Shown one piece after another: positions 1 through 14,200 of a stretch of 64,000 nucleotides of DNA. How positions within the stretch are numbered: the first letter of the stretch is position 1; each line of letters opens with the position of its first letter. Source of the DNA: Syngnathus acus (taxonomy: Eukaryota; Chordata; Actinopteri; Syngnathiformes; Syngnathidae); contig NC_051104.1 of assembly GCF_901709675.1 (NCBI RefSeq), forward strand, positions 3,639,501 to 3,703,500. Direction: 5' to 3'. Made by a program: the position numbers and the translations under genes. The notes under the pieces are model-generated. The model worked only from the letters and a program-made list of their open reading frames with translations. It did not search any database and had not been told where the DNA came from.

Positions 1-1331
1 AGACCTTGTGAAAGACGAGAGGAACTTTGAGCCCGGGACATTTCTTCCTGTCGTTGTCCAGCAGCGCATTGAGCGGAACAGCAAAGACGGCGCCGGCTAA
101 CGCAGAGACCATAGGATTGGTTTAAAAGACATTCGACCTTTGACACCGGCTTCAACAACCAAGCGCACCGCCGCTCCTGGTGCGCGCTGGCCGCGTGCGT
201 TTGCTTTGAACGCCCAAAGCCAGCAGGAAGGTGGAGAGCTCGATGTGGCAGATGAAACGCAGTCGCTTCACATCGGCCGACGACAGATCGTCTGCCTGGG
301 TCATGCCCTGACTTGGACACACAAACTACACAAACACAAGGTGCACCGGCATCAGGGACATGGTTGGAGATGACCTCACACAGAGGTCACGCTCACCGGC
401 ACGTCCCTGCCGCGGTCAAGCAGACAGTCCCAACAAGTCCCGCTTCGTTTATGCTCCGCCACGCCGTCAGAGTACGGACTGTTGCGTGCCAACCAATCAG
501 CTGGCCTGGCCCGCTCAGATTGAGTAGCTGCCGGGTGCTTTGAGGTCGCGGGCGGGGACGAAGGCCTGACGTCGTAACAGAACGAGGAAAGGTCGGGGTG
601 CGCTGAAAAACAAGAGCCATCCATACACTTGCTCATCTCATCCTCCATTCAGGGCGGAGGTCCCTACCTACCGGACTTGGTGTGTCTCCGTATGGTTTTG
701 GTGGTGTTTTTGTCGTAGCAACTTTGCGCTGATTGGCTGGTGTCACTCTGAAGGGCGGGGCTTACGACAGACTCAAAGTCGGGCTGAGGAAAGAAAAACA
801 ACCACTGGCGCCACGGAGTGAGCTCGAGTGCGTGCACGCCGTTTGCGTGTGAGAGACTTACAGCAAAGATGTCCTTGACGTGCACGATAGCTTGTTTGTG
901 CGAGTTCTTCAGCGTGTGTGTGTAGTTGCGTAGTCGCGTCTTGACGGTGAGCGTTTGTTGCCGCGTCAGCGTGGCCAGGAGCGCCCGGGCAGGGGACGGC
1001 GCCCGGGCAGGGGGAGGAGCCTCCTCGGCCGACGAACCGACCAGCAGAGAAGATAGCCCCGCCTCGTTTAGCCATGCTTCCTCCAACTCCAGCTCTGTGG
1101 GGCAATTTGATTTGAACCCAAACACCAGAAGTGTGAGGCGCACACGGAAACCACCGTGCTGCCATGACACTTCTGCCTTACCGTCCATACTCCTCCTTTC
1201 CTCCTCCTCCTCCTCTTCCTGTTCCTCCATGCTCTCCAATTCTTGCCAGTATGTTTCCATGGCGATGTGCTGGGGGTCAGCGCTCACTGCTTGATCGGTC
1301 GATGAAGACGACATCATCCTGTAGGCCGCCT
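1..1331 (-). CDS. arhgap28: arhgap28-like Rho GTPase-activating protein, 5' part (partial)
   Basis: RhoGAPs of the ARHGAP18/28 group stimulate GTP hydrolysis by Rho and act on actin and stress fibres. Six phase-compatible exons read right to left: about 1331-1182, 1094-862, 747-672, 602-397, 307-169 and 96-5; the gene continues beyond base 1. Recognisable family segments are METYWQELESMEE, LEEAWLNEAGLSSLL, ALLATLTRQQ and HVKDIFA in the N-terminal region, then TQADDLSSADVKRL, and finally VFAVPLNALLDNDRKK at the entry to the RhoGAP domain; the arginine finger lies outside. The true start is not fixed: an ATG-ATG pair sits at about 1315-1320 near a possible acceptor, and a possible non-coding first exon ends at 1838 with a GTGAGT donor. 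The exons at 747-672 and 602-397 match the family weakly and rest on phase. ARHGAP18 is the alternative; ARHGAP28 is preferred because its human copy shares 18p11 with PTPRM, PIEZO2 and GNAL. Confidence 0.84.
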
Positions 1332-2450
1332 GATTGGAGGGAGACAACTTAACGGGAGCTTCTCTGCACGAGTGTAGCTTTCAAAGTACCGTACGGCCGT
1401 TTAGCACGTATGCTCGCTCTATGTTTAGGAATGAAGCGCCAGCATTCAAAGGAAGTCAGATATATCCGGTGTATTGATTTTGGAGTGGGTGTTGAGTGTC
1501 CATTAAGAGGAAATGGATGTTTGGCAGCCAATCAGACGGAAGAGTTTTCACAGGTCCTCAGACTGGGACCACAACGCCTGACTTGATGGGTGCAGTCTTC
1601 TGTGTTTGCAAGCAGCAAAACATCAAGGATGTGCGGGATTACGCAAAGTGCCTAGCTTGTAGCCTCACGTTTGCAACACAGACAGGATTGTCATCACGAT
1701 GATCATCTATCCGCTGAGCGATTGCCGTCTAAATGTCGTCTTCGTTGACGCTAAATGACATAATTGTTCACGTTCATAACAATACGCGGCCGCGCTAATT
1801 ATAACTATGTCTTGAGTGTAAATAGAAAGCAACTCACCTCCGCGTGCCGCTGTGCTGATGTTGGACAGACGGCGGGGAAGGGCGCAAGGATGCAAGCAGG
1901 AGGAGCTTGGAGCACAAACGCAATTGGCGTTCTTCCACTTTAATTGGAGCTTGGGAATAGCGGCTCCTCCCTTCCCACCATTTAATAGCCACTTGGCCAT
2001 TTTGGCATGCTGTTGCAATGCTGCACACGATTCAGATATTAAGTCCGTGTTAAGTTTTGATGAATTGTTAATCCACTAAATCAAAAATCCCCTCATAGTA
2101 TTCAGGAGTGGGTGAATGGATGATTTTTGCCCGTGTATCCACAATGCTTTGCCTTCAATCACTTGGATAAGTCATTTAATTCACCCTGATTTGTTGAACT
2201 ATTTTCATACATGAGCAAATCTTTTCACATACTTAAAGGTTGTGGTGAAATGGAAAAAGTGAAATGAAAACACAGAACCAAAATGAAAGTTCTTTTTCGA
2301 TCTTCAGCCCTTCACGCTCGACGTCTGTCTGTCTGAAGAATGTCTTTTCTTTCCACAGTGTTACATCACATTTGAGAAAAGAACGGAAGGTCGTCTCTCA
2401 TTCGGGGAGGGAAAGCGGAAACTGAGCCCGGAGAACGTCACGGCATTCTG
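1332..2450. other. arhgap28 upstream region / piezo2 3' flank
   Basis: No coding exon recognised. On the minus strand a GTGAGT donor follows base 1838, so a non-coding first exon of the RhoGAP gene may lie just to its right. The interval should also hold the piezo2 3' UTR (stop at 2451-2453), but I found no convincing AATAAA on the minus strand close to the stop. The two minus-strand genes are tandem, about 600 bp apart if the 1838 donor is real. Confidence 0.4.
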
Positions 2451-3236
2451 TCAGCGTCTCGTCCACTTGATTAGAGTCTCTGGCGAGCGGTACAAGAAGA
2501 TGAGTTTGGCGTAAAGCTCCTCCTCCAGCTCCAGCTCCCCCGTCTCACGCACCTGCAAGACAAGGAGCCAATCAGGTGGCGCCACTCGCCGGTCGGCCTT
2601 GACCACGACGGCCGGGAAGCCGCTTTTGCTTTGCTTGAAGAGACACAGCCTTCTGAAGAACCGCTCACAGATGGCGAAACGGTAAGTCAGGCTGGTACCG
2701 ACTCATTGAGTTAGCGGGGTTGCCCCCTTGAGGGCCACTTTTCTGCATGGTTACGGTTTTTAGCAGCGAGACAACTCGATTGCTATACTGTCAGTTGTTA
2801 GCTAAAAGAAAAAAAGAGAGATTGTTTTGAAAGACAAATGACTTTTCCTCAGAAGTAACTTTTAGTTGATCAAGTCAATCACACGAGTTGGTCTGGCTGT
2901 AATAAGTAGAGCGAGCACCCCACAGACAGGCTTGCTCAGGTACTGCAATTATTGCTACTTGCTGGCTGTAATTAAATTATTTTTGTGAAAAGAGGCTTCT
3001 CTTTCTCAAAACCCAACGAGAGCTGGGCCATTGACTGAAAAAATCCATTTTAGATCACAAAAACAATGTATTTATATCTATAATTTATTCTATTTAAAAA
3101 AAACACTGACATCTCCTCATAATTTTGAATTACCATCAAGCAGACCTCTTGAATGTAAACAGAAGAGGCACAGTAGCCTACAGATTTTTGCACTAATGTA
3201 GAGATCCATCAAAATAAGGGTCTTAAAAAGTCCCCG

Positions 3237-3268
<32 letters not shown>

Positions 3269-5213
3269 CATTATTAATCATAACTGTACGGTATGAAGAC
3301 TCATGATGACCTAGAGGACAAGTCACGATCGGACAGAAGTGGCAAAATACTTTTATATTGTCGTTTGTGTTGTGTGTATATATATATATATATATATATG
3401 TGTATATATATGTGTATATATATATATGTGTGTATATATATATATGTGTATATATATATATATGTGTGTATATATATATGTGTATATATATATATGTGTA
3501 TATATATATGTGTATATATATATGTGTATATATATATATGTGTATATATATATATATGTGTATATATATATATGTGTATATATATATATATGTGTATATA
3601 TATGTATATATAGTATATATATCTTTGTGTGTCTTGGCATGTGAAGAAATTGACAATAAAGCAGACTTTGACTTTGGATATGTATATGTACGATCTATGT
3701 AGAGTAGGAAAAGTAGGTGGTACCAGGAAGATGTCAGTGCACAGCTTGAGGATGCGGTCGACGCAGGGAAGCTCCTCAAACATGATGGAGTGACTGATTC
3801 CACTGAAAAATTCCCGTACGAACTTCCCAATGACCAAAACCACAGAGGCGTATAATCCCATAATGCTGCGGGACACAAGCAGAATGTCAGGGTGCTGCTG
3901 TTGTACATTGTTACCATGGCGACTCAAGTACCCATATCCGGCCAGGAAGCCGAGACTCGGTGGGCTGACTTTATCACTGAACACAAAGATCTGAAGGCCC
4001 GCTTCTCTGCTGTTGTCTGTTGAAGTTGCGCCCCCCAAACGTACAAGACTGGAAGCTGGTTGGTCGACAATCCACCACTCCTGGATCTCTTGGCTCTCGT
4101 TGACTGTTCGCTCCAGGGACAACAAAATGGCCTTGTAGCAGCCGTCTAATTGAAGGAGCAACAAAACAGAAAGTGTCGAAGAAAAGTGTTTCCTTCTGAT
4201 GCATGCACATGGAAGAAATGATCTGTGATGGCGATTAGAAACCTGTGTAGAGCTGCTCGATGGGTTTGGCGTTGGAGTCACTGGGCGCTCGTAAGAAAGA
4301 TGGCAACACGGCGTCAATCACACTGGAACAAAGAAAAATCCATCGTTCAACTCGCACCAAACCTTTGCTGTCTGAGTTTGCCACAGCACTTTTTAAAATG
4401 ATGTTGAAACTTGTATCCCTGACCAAAGCCCTCACTCACACAGGAAGTGTTCTGGTACCATTCAGGAGCTGGATCAGTTCCAAACGAGTCTGGTCATTCA
4501 GGTAGGACACATGTTTACCCGATGCAAGCTCCGCCTTTGCCCCAAGACTCAAGTTCCTGGTTTTAGCAAGAGAGAGGCTGTTAGTTTCTGTATTAGGGGA
4601 TTTATTATCTTTCAAGGAAGTAAATGTGACCTCTGAATTGTCCAGGACAAGGTCAGGGGAAAGTGGTCCAGGTTGAGCACCTGGCTCAGGTATCGCCTGC
4701 TTGGTGGACTGATGGTCCACAGAGAGTTACTGCTACCCTGCAGCTCAGCCACAGTCACATCTTCGTGACTGTATGCTTCGAGAAACTGCAAAGCGCTCTG
4801 AGGGAGCAAAAGGCTGGCTGAAGCAATGATTCAAAAACAAGACGAAACATTTGAGATGAGGTTTTACCGGAATGTAACTGTAGGAACGAATAAATGCTCT
4901 GAAGTCTTCCTCTGTCAGGTCTTTCAGCTGATTCTGCTGTGCACTCATTGTGAAAATTGGCTACAAGGACACAGATGAAGACGGTCAATAAAGGACAGGG
5001 TCCAGTTCAGGCCTTGTAGTTTACCTGGAAGCCTCCCAGCGTGATGGTCAGAGAGATGTCCAGCGGCTGGTTGACGACACCAGCCACCGACTTGACGAGG
5101 GACATGAAGAGCAGAGGAAACCACACGATGCAAATCAGCAGCAGAACGATCAAACCTCCCATCCCGTACTTCACCACTCGTTTCTTCTTCTGACCACGAG
5201 GCTGAGGGTATCG
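2451..5213 (-). other. piezo2: piezo2 C-terminal pore module (exons 50-57)
   Basis: In Piezo channels the last roughly 350 residues hold the anchor/outer helix, the extracellular cap, the pore-lining inner helix and the C-terminal domain. Here exon 50 (5213-5025) carries the outer-helix region ([17 protein letters not shown], then a hydrophobic stretch ending in [15 protein letters not shown]). Exons 51-55 carry the cap ([47 protein letters not shown]). Exons 55-56 span the inner helix (SLGFLAGYG, then [16 protein letters not shown]). Exon 57 encodes the short C-terminal tail. The cap is less conserved than the helices, as in other Piezos. The last intron (2553-3723) is the longest in this block and is rich in microsatellites. 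Confidence 0.9.
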
Positions 5214-8200
5214 CTGAAGACCAGAAGACAAAAAGACTTTAGGGCTCAGGAGTCTGACAGCTTTGTCTTTGAGAACCGAATGGGGACCTTCTCAGACTCT
5301 CTCCAGCACTTTAAGACAAAGCAGTGGGCATAGACATCCTCAACGCAGATCCAGGAGGACAGAGACAAGGTGGTGTCGGTCCACACCCAGTCCATCACAG
5401 CCCGCAGCTCAGTCAGGAAAGGAACCAGTCGGAAACTACAAATGAACACGGACAAAGTAACACAAAGTCACAGACTGCAGCGGACCGGCAGCCGCTTACC
5501 CTTGGAACAGGAACAGGTTGAGATAATTGTAGCTCTTTGTCAGGAAGTTTCCCAGGACCCGCGTCGGATAACCTGAGCGAATCTGGTACGCTGACAAGCC
5601 GAAGTAAATACATTTGACGAAATACCACAGCTGAGCCACCAAGTTGTGATTGAAGCGTCTGGACACACAGATAGGTTTCAGTGTTCAAAACAGGTGACAT
5701 TCACCTTGGGCAAGAGCAAATGGAGATGATGATTCACCTCTCTGTGACAGTCGGCAGGATGAAGAACATCCAGAAGTGGATCCCCAACACCAAAATCACC
5801 TGAAAGACCAACTTTCCCAACACGGTCTTCCTTAAATACAGAGCTCGATCAATCACCATGGTACCTGAAGACACGTAGGAGGATAGTGAGGCACCTCAAC
5901 GATATTGGATCATTCAGGCAGGAAGACGTACCAAACTGGATCAGAACCATCACCAAGAACGCTTCGGGAACTTGGTCCTCTGAAAGGGAGGAAGTGATGT
6001 CGGCGGCTGCCGAGTGTTTCTGAGACGTGAGGACAAAAAGCAAAAGATGAATCTTTGTGACTTGTGCTCACGACATGTGAACGTATACCCCAAAAGCCCA
6101 GAAGCCAAAGACGATGATGATGAAGTCGATTGTGTCCGCCAGGAACATGAGAACGTAAACGTCGGTCACGGCGCTGTACTCTGGCTGGACCAGAGCTCGG
6201 AAGAACTGACAGACTGGACTGGAAAGGGACTCGCACCTGAAAGTATTTGGTGGGCGGAGAGGTCAATGCCATGGTAAGCTAGGCCATCGAGTCAAACTCC
6301 TTACTTGCTAACACAGTATTGCTTGCTCCGGATGGAAAGTTCCCCGAGTTTCCTCAGCAGCAGTTCCAACTTGCCGAGCTGGTCTATGGAGCTCATACTG
6401 CCTGAAAACAACAACAAGACCAACATAAAACAATCTCAGGGCAAAAATCAGAAGCAAAAATCCAAAGGCTGGTTTGTTTCACCTGTAGGAGATAGTCCGG
6501 TGGAGCTAGAGCAGGCCTGCCTCTCACCACCCCAGTACACCATATCTGTGGGAGTTGAACTTAATTCTTGGTCATCTTGCTGATACTTGGTGTCAGTGGA
6601 GCAACTCTGGTCCCAAAGTCCATGGCACTGGGTTCAGGTCCACAAAGAAAGAAAATAAATCTTTGAGTCATTGTTGTTCATTTCTTGATCTTGTGCTATG
6701 GGGCGTGTTTACCTTCAGTATGGCTCTGTGGTAAAATAGAGCAAGCAGTTGCAGAAGGTCATACAGAACGTAGCCTTCCTTCTTCTCCACCCCCAGTATG
6801 TTGGGAGGGTGGAAGGGTTTTGAGCGGTCCACCTCTAGTTTTTGATTGAAGGGAAAGAACCCAAACTGGAAAAAATACTTGATCACGATGGTAACCTGGA
6901 AGGAGACAGTCCTGAGTGTTAGCACATCAGAGCTAGACTTTATTGATACTACATCAGGGAAGTTTGCCGGTTTCACCAGAAAATGACAGAGTACACATTT
7001 ACAAGTGGTGTGCACCTCAGTGTAGATGATGGCTGTCATCCAGAAGGTCTTACTGGGTCGAGGTACAGACAGAGTTGCCCACAGAAACACCAGAACAGGA
7101 AGTACCAATGTGAGACAGCTGGCAGACACCATGTGGTTCAAGACGATAACCAGGTAGCAGACCGTCTCGGATCTGGTCAAAACCGGTGGACATCAGTCAG
7201 TCGCAGGTTCAACACGGTTCTTGAAAGTCCAATTTCAACTTTGTGATAAACTACCTGGCAGCGAGAATGTTGTAAAAGGCGTAGCATAGCTGGAGCAGCT
7301 GGGGTTGGTTGTGATAGAACTCGTCAGATGCCTCCAGTTCTTCGCTGTGGAAAGTCCTGAACAAAAGACAATGCAATTCTAAAGCACACTCAAGTCAGCG
7401 AGATGCAGATCCTCAGTCGGCCTTACCTGTTCTTCAGAAGCTCACTCGCTGTCAGCTCCTGAGGACGAGAGGTCAAGAGACAAGAAGTGGAGGTACATCC
7501 AGATGGGACGTCAGTCTTGTGAAGTAAGAGCTGCCTCCTTAATCTTGCCTTCACCCCAGGCATTCTTCTTTTGGATTCGTCCTGCTCACTCTCCGGCTCT
7601 TGGATGTCCCCAGCCAGAGCATGGCTGTAGGAAGGTGGGGACATCTGAGAGGAGGGCGAGGCAGCCCTGGAAGAGGAACGTTTGGGAACTTGTTGGTCAG
7701 ATTCTCCGGAACTGGTCAAACAATGCACCGTGACACCCTAATTGCGCAATCAATATACACAAAAAGCCTTTATGGTTCGAAAGCAAGTTCCTCTCAGACT
7801 GGCCATCATCATTGTGATTGTCCAACTCGGAGCAAATGAACTCTCCGGAGCAGGAATTCCAAATACCAACCAGCGTGCAGTAGGAAATTAGGAAAAACTA
7901 TTCTAATAGATACGAGATGAAGTTCCCGCCAGTAGCTTGAGAAGAACAACCTGTGGTCCTCCTCATCTGAGGATGATGTGACTCTCTTCATCCTGGTCAG
8001 TTTGGCTCGGTGTGATTGGCTGGTCATAGCTATGAAGCACTCTGGGCAATCTTCTCTTGTCTGGACCACAGAGGCATCAGCTTTTGTTTCATCTCCAGAG
8101 GTGAATGCAGGTCCACTTCCCGCTGCTGGACTCTCGTCTTTGTCCTCATTTCCTTTTTCATCTATAACCGCTTCAAACAACGAGACATATGGAGGGAAAG

Positions 8201-11200
8201 TGATTCTTATCTTTGTGATGGCAAAAGCCATTGTGGAAGCGCTATATGATAGAAGTCTGACCTTCTTCCTCAGGAACACTCAGGTTGATTCCTGATTCTC
8301 TGGAACTCTGCATCATCTGTTGCTGGTAGTACACATGGATGGCCTCTCTGGACGGCACCTGACCCTGAGAACACAAGAGTAAGCAGGTGGCGGGCCATCA
8401 TGGTTGCGGCCCTTGAGAGCTACCTGCTTGGCCTGCTGGGTCAGCATGCAGCGCTCCATGCGCAGCACGGTGGAGATGTCCACGTGTTCGCGACACAAAC
8501 CACCCAGCCAAGCGGTCAGCGAGTCCAGCAGAGCCGACAACACAACCCAGCAGAAGCGAAGAACGTTGGAGGCCCGACGCAGGACCGTATCTTCAATGCA
8601 AAACATGATAATGTCAGTTCCTAAATTGTAAATCTCCTCTTGGTCAGACCAAACATAGTCACTGTTGGCGCTTTTCCATTTAAGGTTCCGGAAGGTTCCT
8701 GGCCTGGCCACCGTTGCTTCTCCGACCTACCCGCTCCCTCCTCCTTGTCCTTCTCCACGTCCTCCTCCGAATCCTCCATCACTTCAGTAGTGGCGCAATC
8801 TAGAAGGATGAGTGAGTCACACTTGGATTCCTCAACTTTTCTGTTTCCTTTGTGTGAGTGGAAGTACCTGACGTCTCCTCTCTTTCGCTTTGCGCCATCT
8901 TCTGCTCGGGCTTCTGTTTCTTCACTTTCTTCCGGCTGTGACGAGCTCGCAGGGCCGTTCTGGAGTCCGTTATCCAGGCGTGATACACGAACTGACGGGA
9001 AGGAAAGGAGAAAGAGGAGCTGTCACAGCATTGGTAAGAGAACCAAACTCAGCCAAGGATAGTGCTGAAGGAGAAGGAGAGGAGCAAGAAGAGCAGGAGG
9101 GGGTGAGGCACCTGAAGGGCAGATTTGTCAGGACCCTCCTCCTCCTTCTCTTCATCCTTTTTGTCATCTTCATCTTCCTGGCTGTCGCTCTCAAACAGGA
9201 AGTAGTCTCCGCTCCTCACCACTGCCGACACAAAGCAAAGTCAGTAAGGGCGTAGCGAGCGAGGCCATCGGGCGGACGTGACTCACTGGAGGCATGGTTC
9301 ACCCACGGCCTCCACCAATCCTCCTGTGCTCGCCCCTTCATCTTTTCCTGAGCTGAACACAAAACAAATGGGCAAACTGATGGGTTGGATTTCCTGGTTC
9401 CGGCGGCAACGGCATGCTTTCCACATACCGTCACTACGGGAGCTCTTTTGAGTCAAATTGAGCATTTTCTCTTTTCCTCTTCGGAACTTCTGCTGGCGAC
9501 ATTTAATCCTCTCCATCCTGTAACATAGAGCCATCTTCAACCGGCCCTGAACACTTTGCAGGGGTTTGTAAAACGAGGCTTACTGTCTCTTCAGTAGGTC
9601 CATGGACATCTTCTCCACCTCCAGTCTAGCGCGCACTGCTTTCACGGTAGATGCCTCGAAGAGCTCCGCCCCCCTACAAAACATTTGAAGCCTGTCACCC
9701 GCCCACATACGTGCGAGCGTATGTCTGTATGTTACCTGGAGGCCAGCAGTTGGGTGTTTTGCAGGTCCAGCACCACGTAGAGGAAGTAGTGACTCCGGAA
9801 GACCCTCCGTTGCAGCAACAGGAAGCAGAAGCACACGCCGTCCCAGATGATTCCCGCCTCGTCGCTGGGCAGTTCGCATTGTTTGCTGCTCTGCTGTGCC
9901 GCTGCAGAGAGGGGTGACACCCGGGTGAACGAACGCGGCCAACGGGGGCGATGGACGGATGGACGGCATGTTTACGCTTAGCGTAGCCTCGGATGGTGCA
10001 GGCCAGGCTGAAGAGCTGGACCAACCAGCAGTGGTTGACAACCAGCGACTTGATGAAACCACACGCCAAGATCTGCAGCGGGTGAAAAGACAGACAGTCC
10101 TTTGTCGGGGGGTCCATTTTGCAGATGACCGCTGAGAGTCAAGACAAACGTACAGAAAGGATGTTCTTCATGGTGATGACAAAGACGTTGTAGCCGATCA
10201 GACAGTCCCAATATAGCAGGATGGAGCCGACGGGTTTAAGCAGCAGGTCTCCGCCCACCAAGAGGAAATAGAAACACGCCACTAGGTAGCCCATGCAGAA
10301 GATGCTGATCCTGCAAGAGAATTAGAATTAGAAACTGAACTGGATTCAGGTTTAACCCACAAATGAACTCTAGCCTTCTCACCTGGTGGTTCCTGTGATG
10401 AAGATGATGGTGAGGACAAACCAGAACATGTAGCTGAAAATGATGACCTTCATCATATCCAGGTAAGACCTGGGTACGACGGTCAGAAGGTCAAACACAC
10501 ATAGACAAACGATCACAGATGGGACGACCTCGTGCTCACCTGGACAGCATGAAGTCGGGGACGGTGTTGGGACGAAGCCCCCGGGTCAGATCCCAGACGT
10601 GGCCATCTTCGACATCCAGCTCGCCGTTGTTGCCCGCCAGCGCCTGGACGCTGACGTCACGCTCGTCCTCGAACACTTGAAGCTGTAACGAGGCGCCCAG
10701 CAGGAGCAGATAGTCGTCTGGACCACACCCAGGCGCACGCACACGCACAATGTCTTTCCTGTCCACGTTTTCTTGAAGGAGGAGAAGGAGGGAGGACCTT
10801 GCTTACATAGAAGGAAGAGGGGGTTTGGGGGAGTCAGGTGATCTGGCAGGAAAAGCCATTTCACCACGTTGGAGTCCACGTTGGATGTGGGCGGCCGCCA
10901 TGGATAATCTGAGGGACCACACAAACCATTGTGAGATTTTGTGCTTCCTAAAGCACAAATCGCTCCGCCCCCTCCCTTCTCATGAGGCCAGCGCCCCAAA
11001 GAGCTTGGTTATTCTTCAGATGATAACGTGCAGATGCAAATGTTACCTTTGCAGACAGCAGGCGGCAATCCAATACACAAGAGATACTGGAGGCACAAGA
11101 GCCCGGAGAGGAAGTAGCAGTACTTTGGCCACACCGCACTGATTCGCTTCCTGCTACGCCTTGACAGGACGCCGATGAGCCCCAAGGCGTGGCCAACGGC

Positions 11201-14200
11201 GAACAGATCCATCCGCTGACCAATCACGTTGACCACTAACAGAAAGCAGGTCTGACATGCAGACAACCGTGAGCACGTGTTTCCAGACGCTCCCATTCGT
11301 GCCGCCAGTCGCTCACCTCCAGGCCGAACTTGTAAAAGAAGTAATTGAGAAAGTATTTGGCGCAGCTCAGCACGCTTTGATCCATGTGACGCCTGCTGAT
11401 GTCATGGAACAAAGTTTTGGTCGGAGGTGGGACTTGGTTGCAGCGCAGACGGTGGAATTCCTGGTGTCTGTCAACCGTCACCTCGAAGGCCAAGAGCGCC
11501 AGCATCATCAGGTTGTACTGTGAAAACAAGCGTCAAGCCGCCGGCTGTCCATGTCAGAGAGACACCGAGTCGACTGGTCTCACCCGCAAGTAGTCCAGCA
11601 GTTTTCCCTCATATTTGCGAAGACCCACCCACTGGGCGGGGTCAATCGGAGCAGCGTACAAGACTGAGGTAGACACGTTGGTGGTGGCATTACCTGGCTA
11701 AAGACAGACAGTGCAGCATCTTTTTACTTGCTGTAAACGGCGAGACAGACTGAGCAGTTACCATGGTGCAGTTGGATGTGACGGGCTGGACAATGTTGAG
11801 CTGGTACATCATCTTACAGATGGCCACCATGCACGTCCACACGGTGCACACCCCAGCCAGCAGGGGGCGCCAGGCTCTGCAAGGCAAAGCCACAGCCACA
11901 GACGCCACAAACAGCAGATTGAACACACACACCTGAAAAGAGAGTCGCAGGGGTGAGATGGATGCGACAGTAGGACGACAGACAGCGGCCGGCGAACTTC
12001 ACGGACCTCCTTGACTGAGATCCAGATCATGTAGGATGAGACAATTTTCACAATGTGGAGTTCCAGTAGCCACCAGAGGAGGCTCTGGAGGCGCTGCAAA
12101 GACAGGAGGAGGCGCAGGAACAAAACCGAGAGACGGTCCACCACCAATCTCCACGACACCAGCGCTGCGGACAGATCAGCCGACAGTCACTTGTTGTCTT
12201 TCCTGAGCTGCGATCAGCAACGTCTTACCTGCCGTGTGCTCCGACAGGCTCGCCTCCTCAAACGTGCAGGGCTCCTCATCTTCTTCTTGTCTCCACTTTT
12301 CCTCTGGCTCGTCCTCTTTTCCTGAGACCACGCCCCCTTCTTCCTCCTCCGCAAAGAGCTGCGAAACGCCTCCCACTGACATGTCCACAAGGCTGCCCTC
12401 AGAGTGGACCAACCTGAAGATCAGCAGTGGCAACACACGGGCAGCGTGGTGAACACAAACCAACTCAAGTGGCATCAAGTGACGATACGCAGGCAATCGA
12501 GTCTCTCGACATGTTTGACGCTCAAGTTAGGATGCCTGGACCTCTGCTCGCTCGCTTGCGTTCTACCTTGTGATGGTGCTGTTGTGCGTGTCCACTACAG
12601 TTTTGAGGTCTGTCAACTGGAGGAAAGGCTCGTGAAAGTAGTGCAGGTGAACAATACACACCTGCAAAGAGAAAAGCAGCGTTAGCATTTTCATTGAGAC
12701 AGTATCCCGGCGCACACTTGTCAATCCTCACCAGCAGAAAAGCTGTGGGGATGAAGATTCTCGTGAAGAGGACCGGGACTGAGAACTTCTCTAAACCCAG
12801 GTCTTCCAACCTGGAGAGACAGAAGGCAGGAGAACTTGCAGATCTACATCCTACAAAGATCCAAGTGGGAGTGGGGTGCAAACCTGTGAGTGCTTAGTCC
12901 AGTGTAGTAGGTCCAGGTGTGGAGGGACGAGGGGAACTGGAAGGTGTAGACCAAAAAGAGGACCAACATGGAGTAAACCACCACAGCGACCCAAAAGCCT
13001 CGTAATAAGGCCCGCCACTTTTCGTAGTTCAACTGCAGAGACAGGACAAAGCACGGAGTCACCAGCCCCTTCTCCAAGAAGCAACTGGCATCATCGCAAG
13101 CGGACGCTACCTGGTAGAGAGCTACACAGCACAGGAACATCACCATGTAGATGACCTTGTACAGGACCATTTTGCCTTCAAAACTGACAAAAAAGAACAT
13201 TGTGCCGCAGACGTAGATCCAGTATTTGACAAACATCCTGGTGAGTACTGCAAGCAGAGCGTCCATCTGAACTCCTCCTTTCATCAAAAGGACCTCCTCG
13301 TAGCAAATCTCTTCCATCTTCTCCTCAGCTGGAAAGCAAGAAGACCATCAGTCAGAAACCGGACGGTACCGGCTGGAGATGTTTTACCTTCCGTGCGGAC
13401 GATGGTGACGGTGGACAGCCGGGAGTTTGTCTCTCCGTCGGGGTGTCGGTCCGTCTTCTCCATACGAGCCTGACGTAGCAGCAGCCAGAAGGTCAGCAGA
13501 CACACGAGCTGGAAAAAGCACGGCGGGCTGAAACTCCCCTTCTGAAAACTTTCACCAACATGTGCTAACAGATGCGACAGTATACTTTGGACTTCATTTA
13601 GTATTTTTGAAGTGCCCCGCTTGCCAGGGGCACCATGTTGGACCCCCCTGGCCGCAAGACGCCCTCCAAGCAAGCGGCCGTGTGGTGGTACCTTTGACGC
13701 CAGCTCCCGGCAGGGATCGTCCTTTTTGGGAAAGAGTCCCGGCACCTGACGGACGGCTGCAAAGCTGAAGACGTACTGCAGGACGAGCAGCAGGTTACCG
13801 TAGGCCACCAACCACGGAGAGGACGCCAGTGTGTAGCGCCGCCGCTGGCGCATCATCCACAGAGCGCATGACCACAGCAGTAGCACGCAGGTCAGCCACG
13901 ACACGTACGTGATGGACCAGGCCATCATGGCCATCAGTGCGGCCACGTAACTCTGCTTCAGGAGGAAGCCCGACGCCACGGAGGCCACGCCGGATCCGCC
14001 ATGCGGTTGCGCGTCCTCGCCGCCCCAATGGGTTGCGTCGCCTTCGAAAGCGCACGTCTCCAACGTGTCTGCCGCACGGATGGAAGCAAGGAGATTTCAA
14101 GACATATCCTTACGACGACTACTTTGCACTCATTTTACAAACATGACAGTTTTGTCACTGTCACTGTTTGTTTTATAAAGCTAAAATGAACCAAATTGTG

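Noticed and set aside
1-1331. Calling the RhoGAP gene arhgap18
   Set aside because: Sequence alone does not exclude it, but human ARHGAP18 is on 6q while ARHGAP28 is on 18p11 with PTPRM, PIEZO2 and GNAL.
3117-3917. Tyr/Ile/His-rich open frames on both strands
   Set aside because: They come from the TATATG/TG microsatellite in the last piezo2 intron; only the exon 56 part is real coding sequence.
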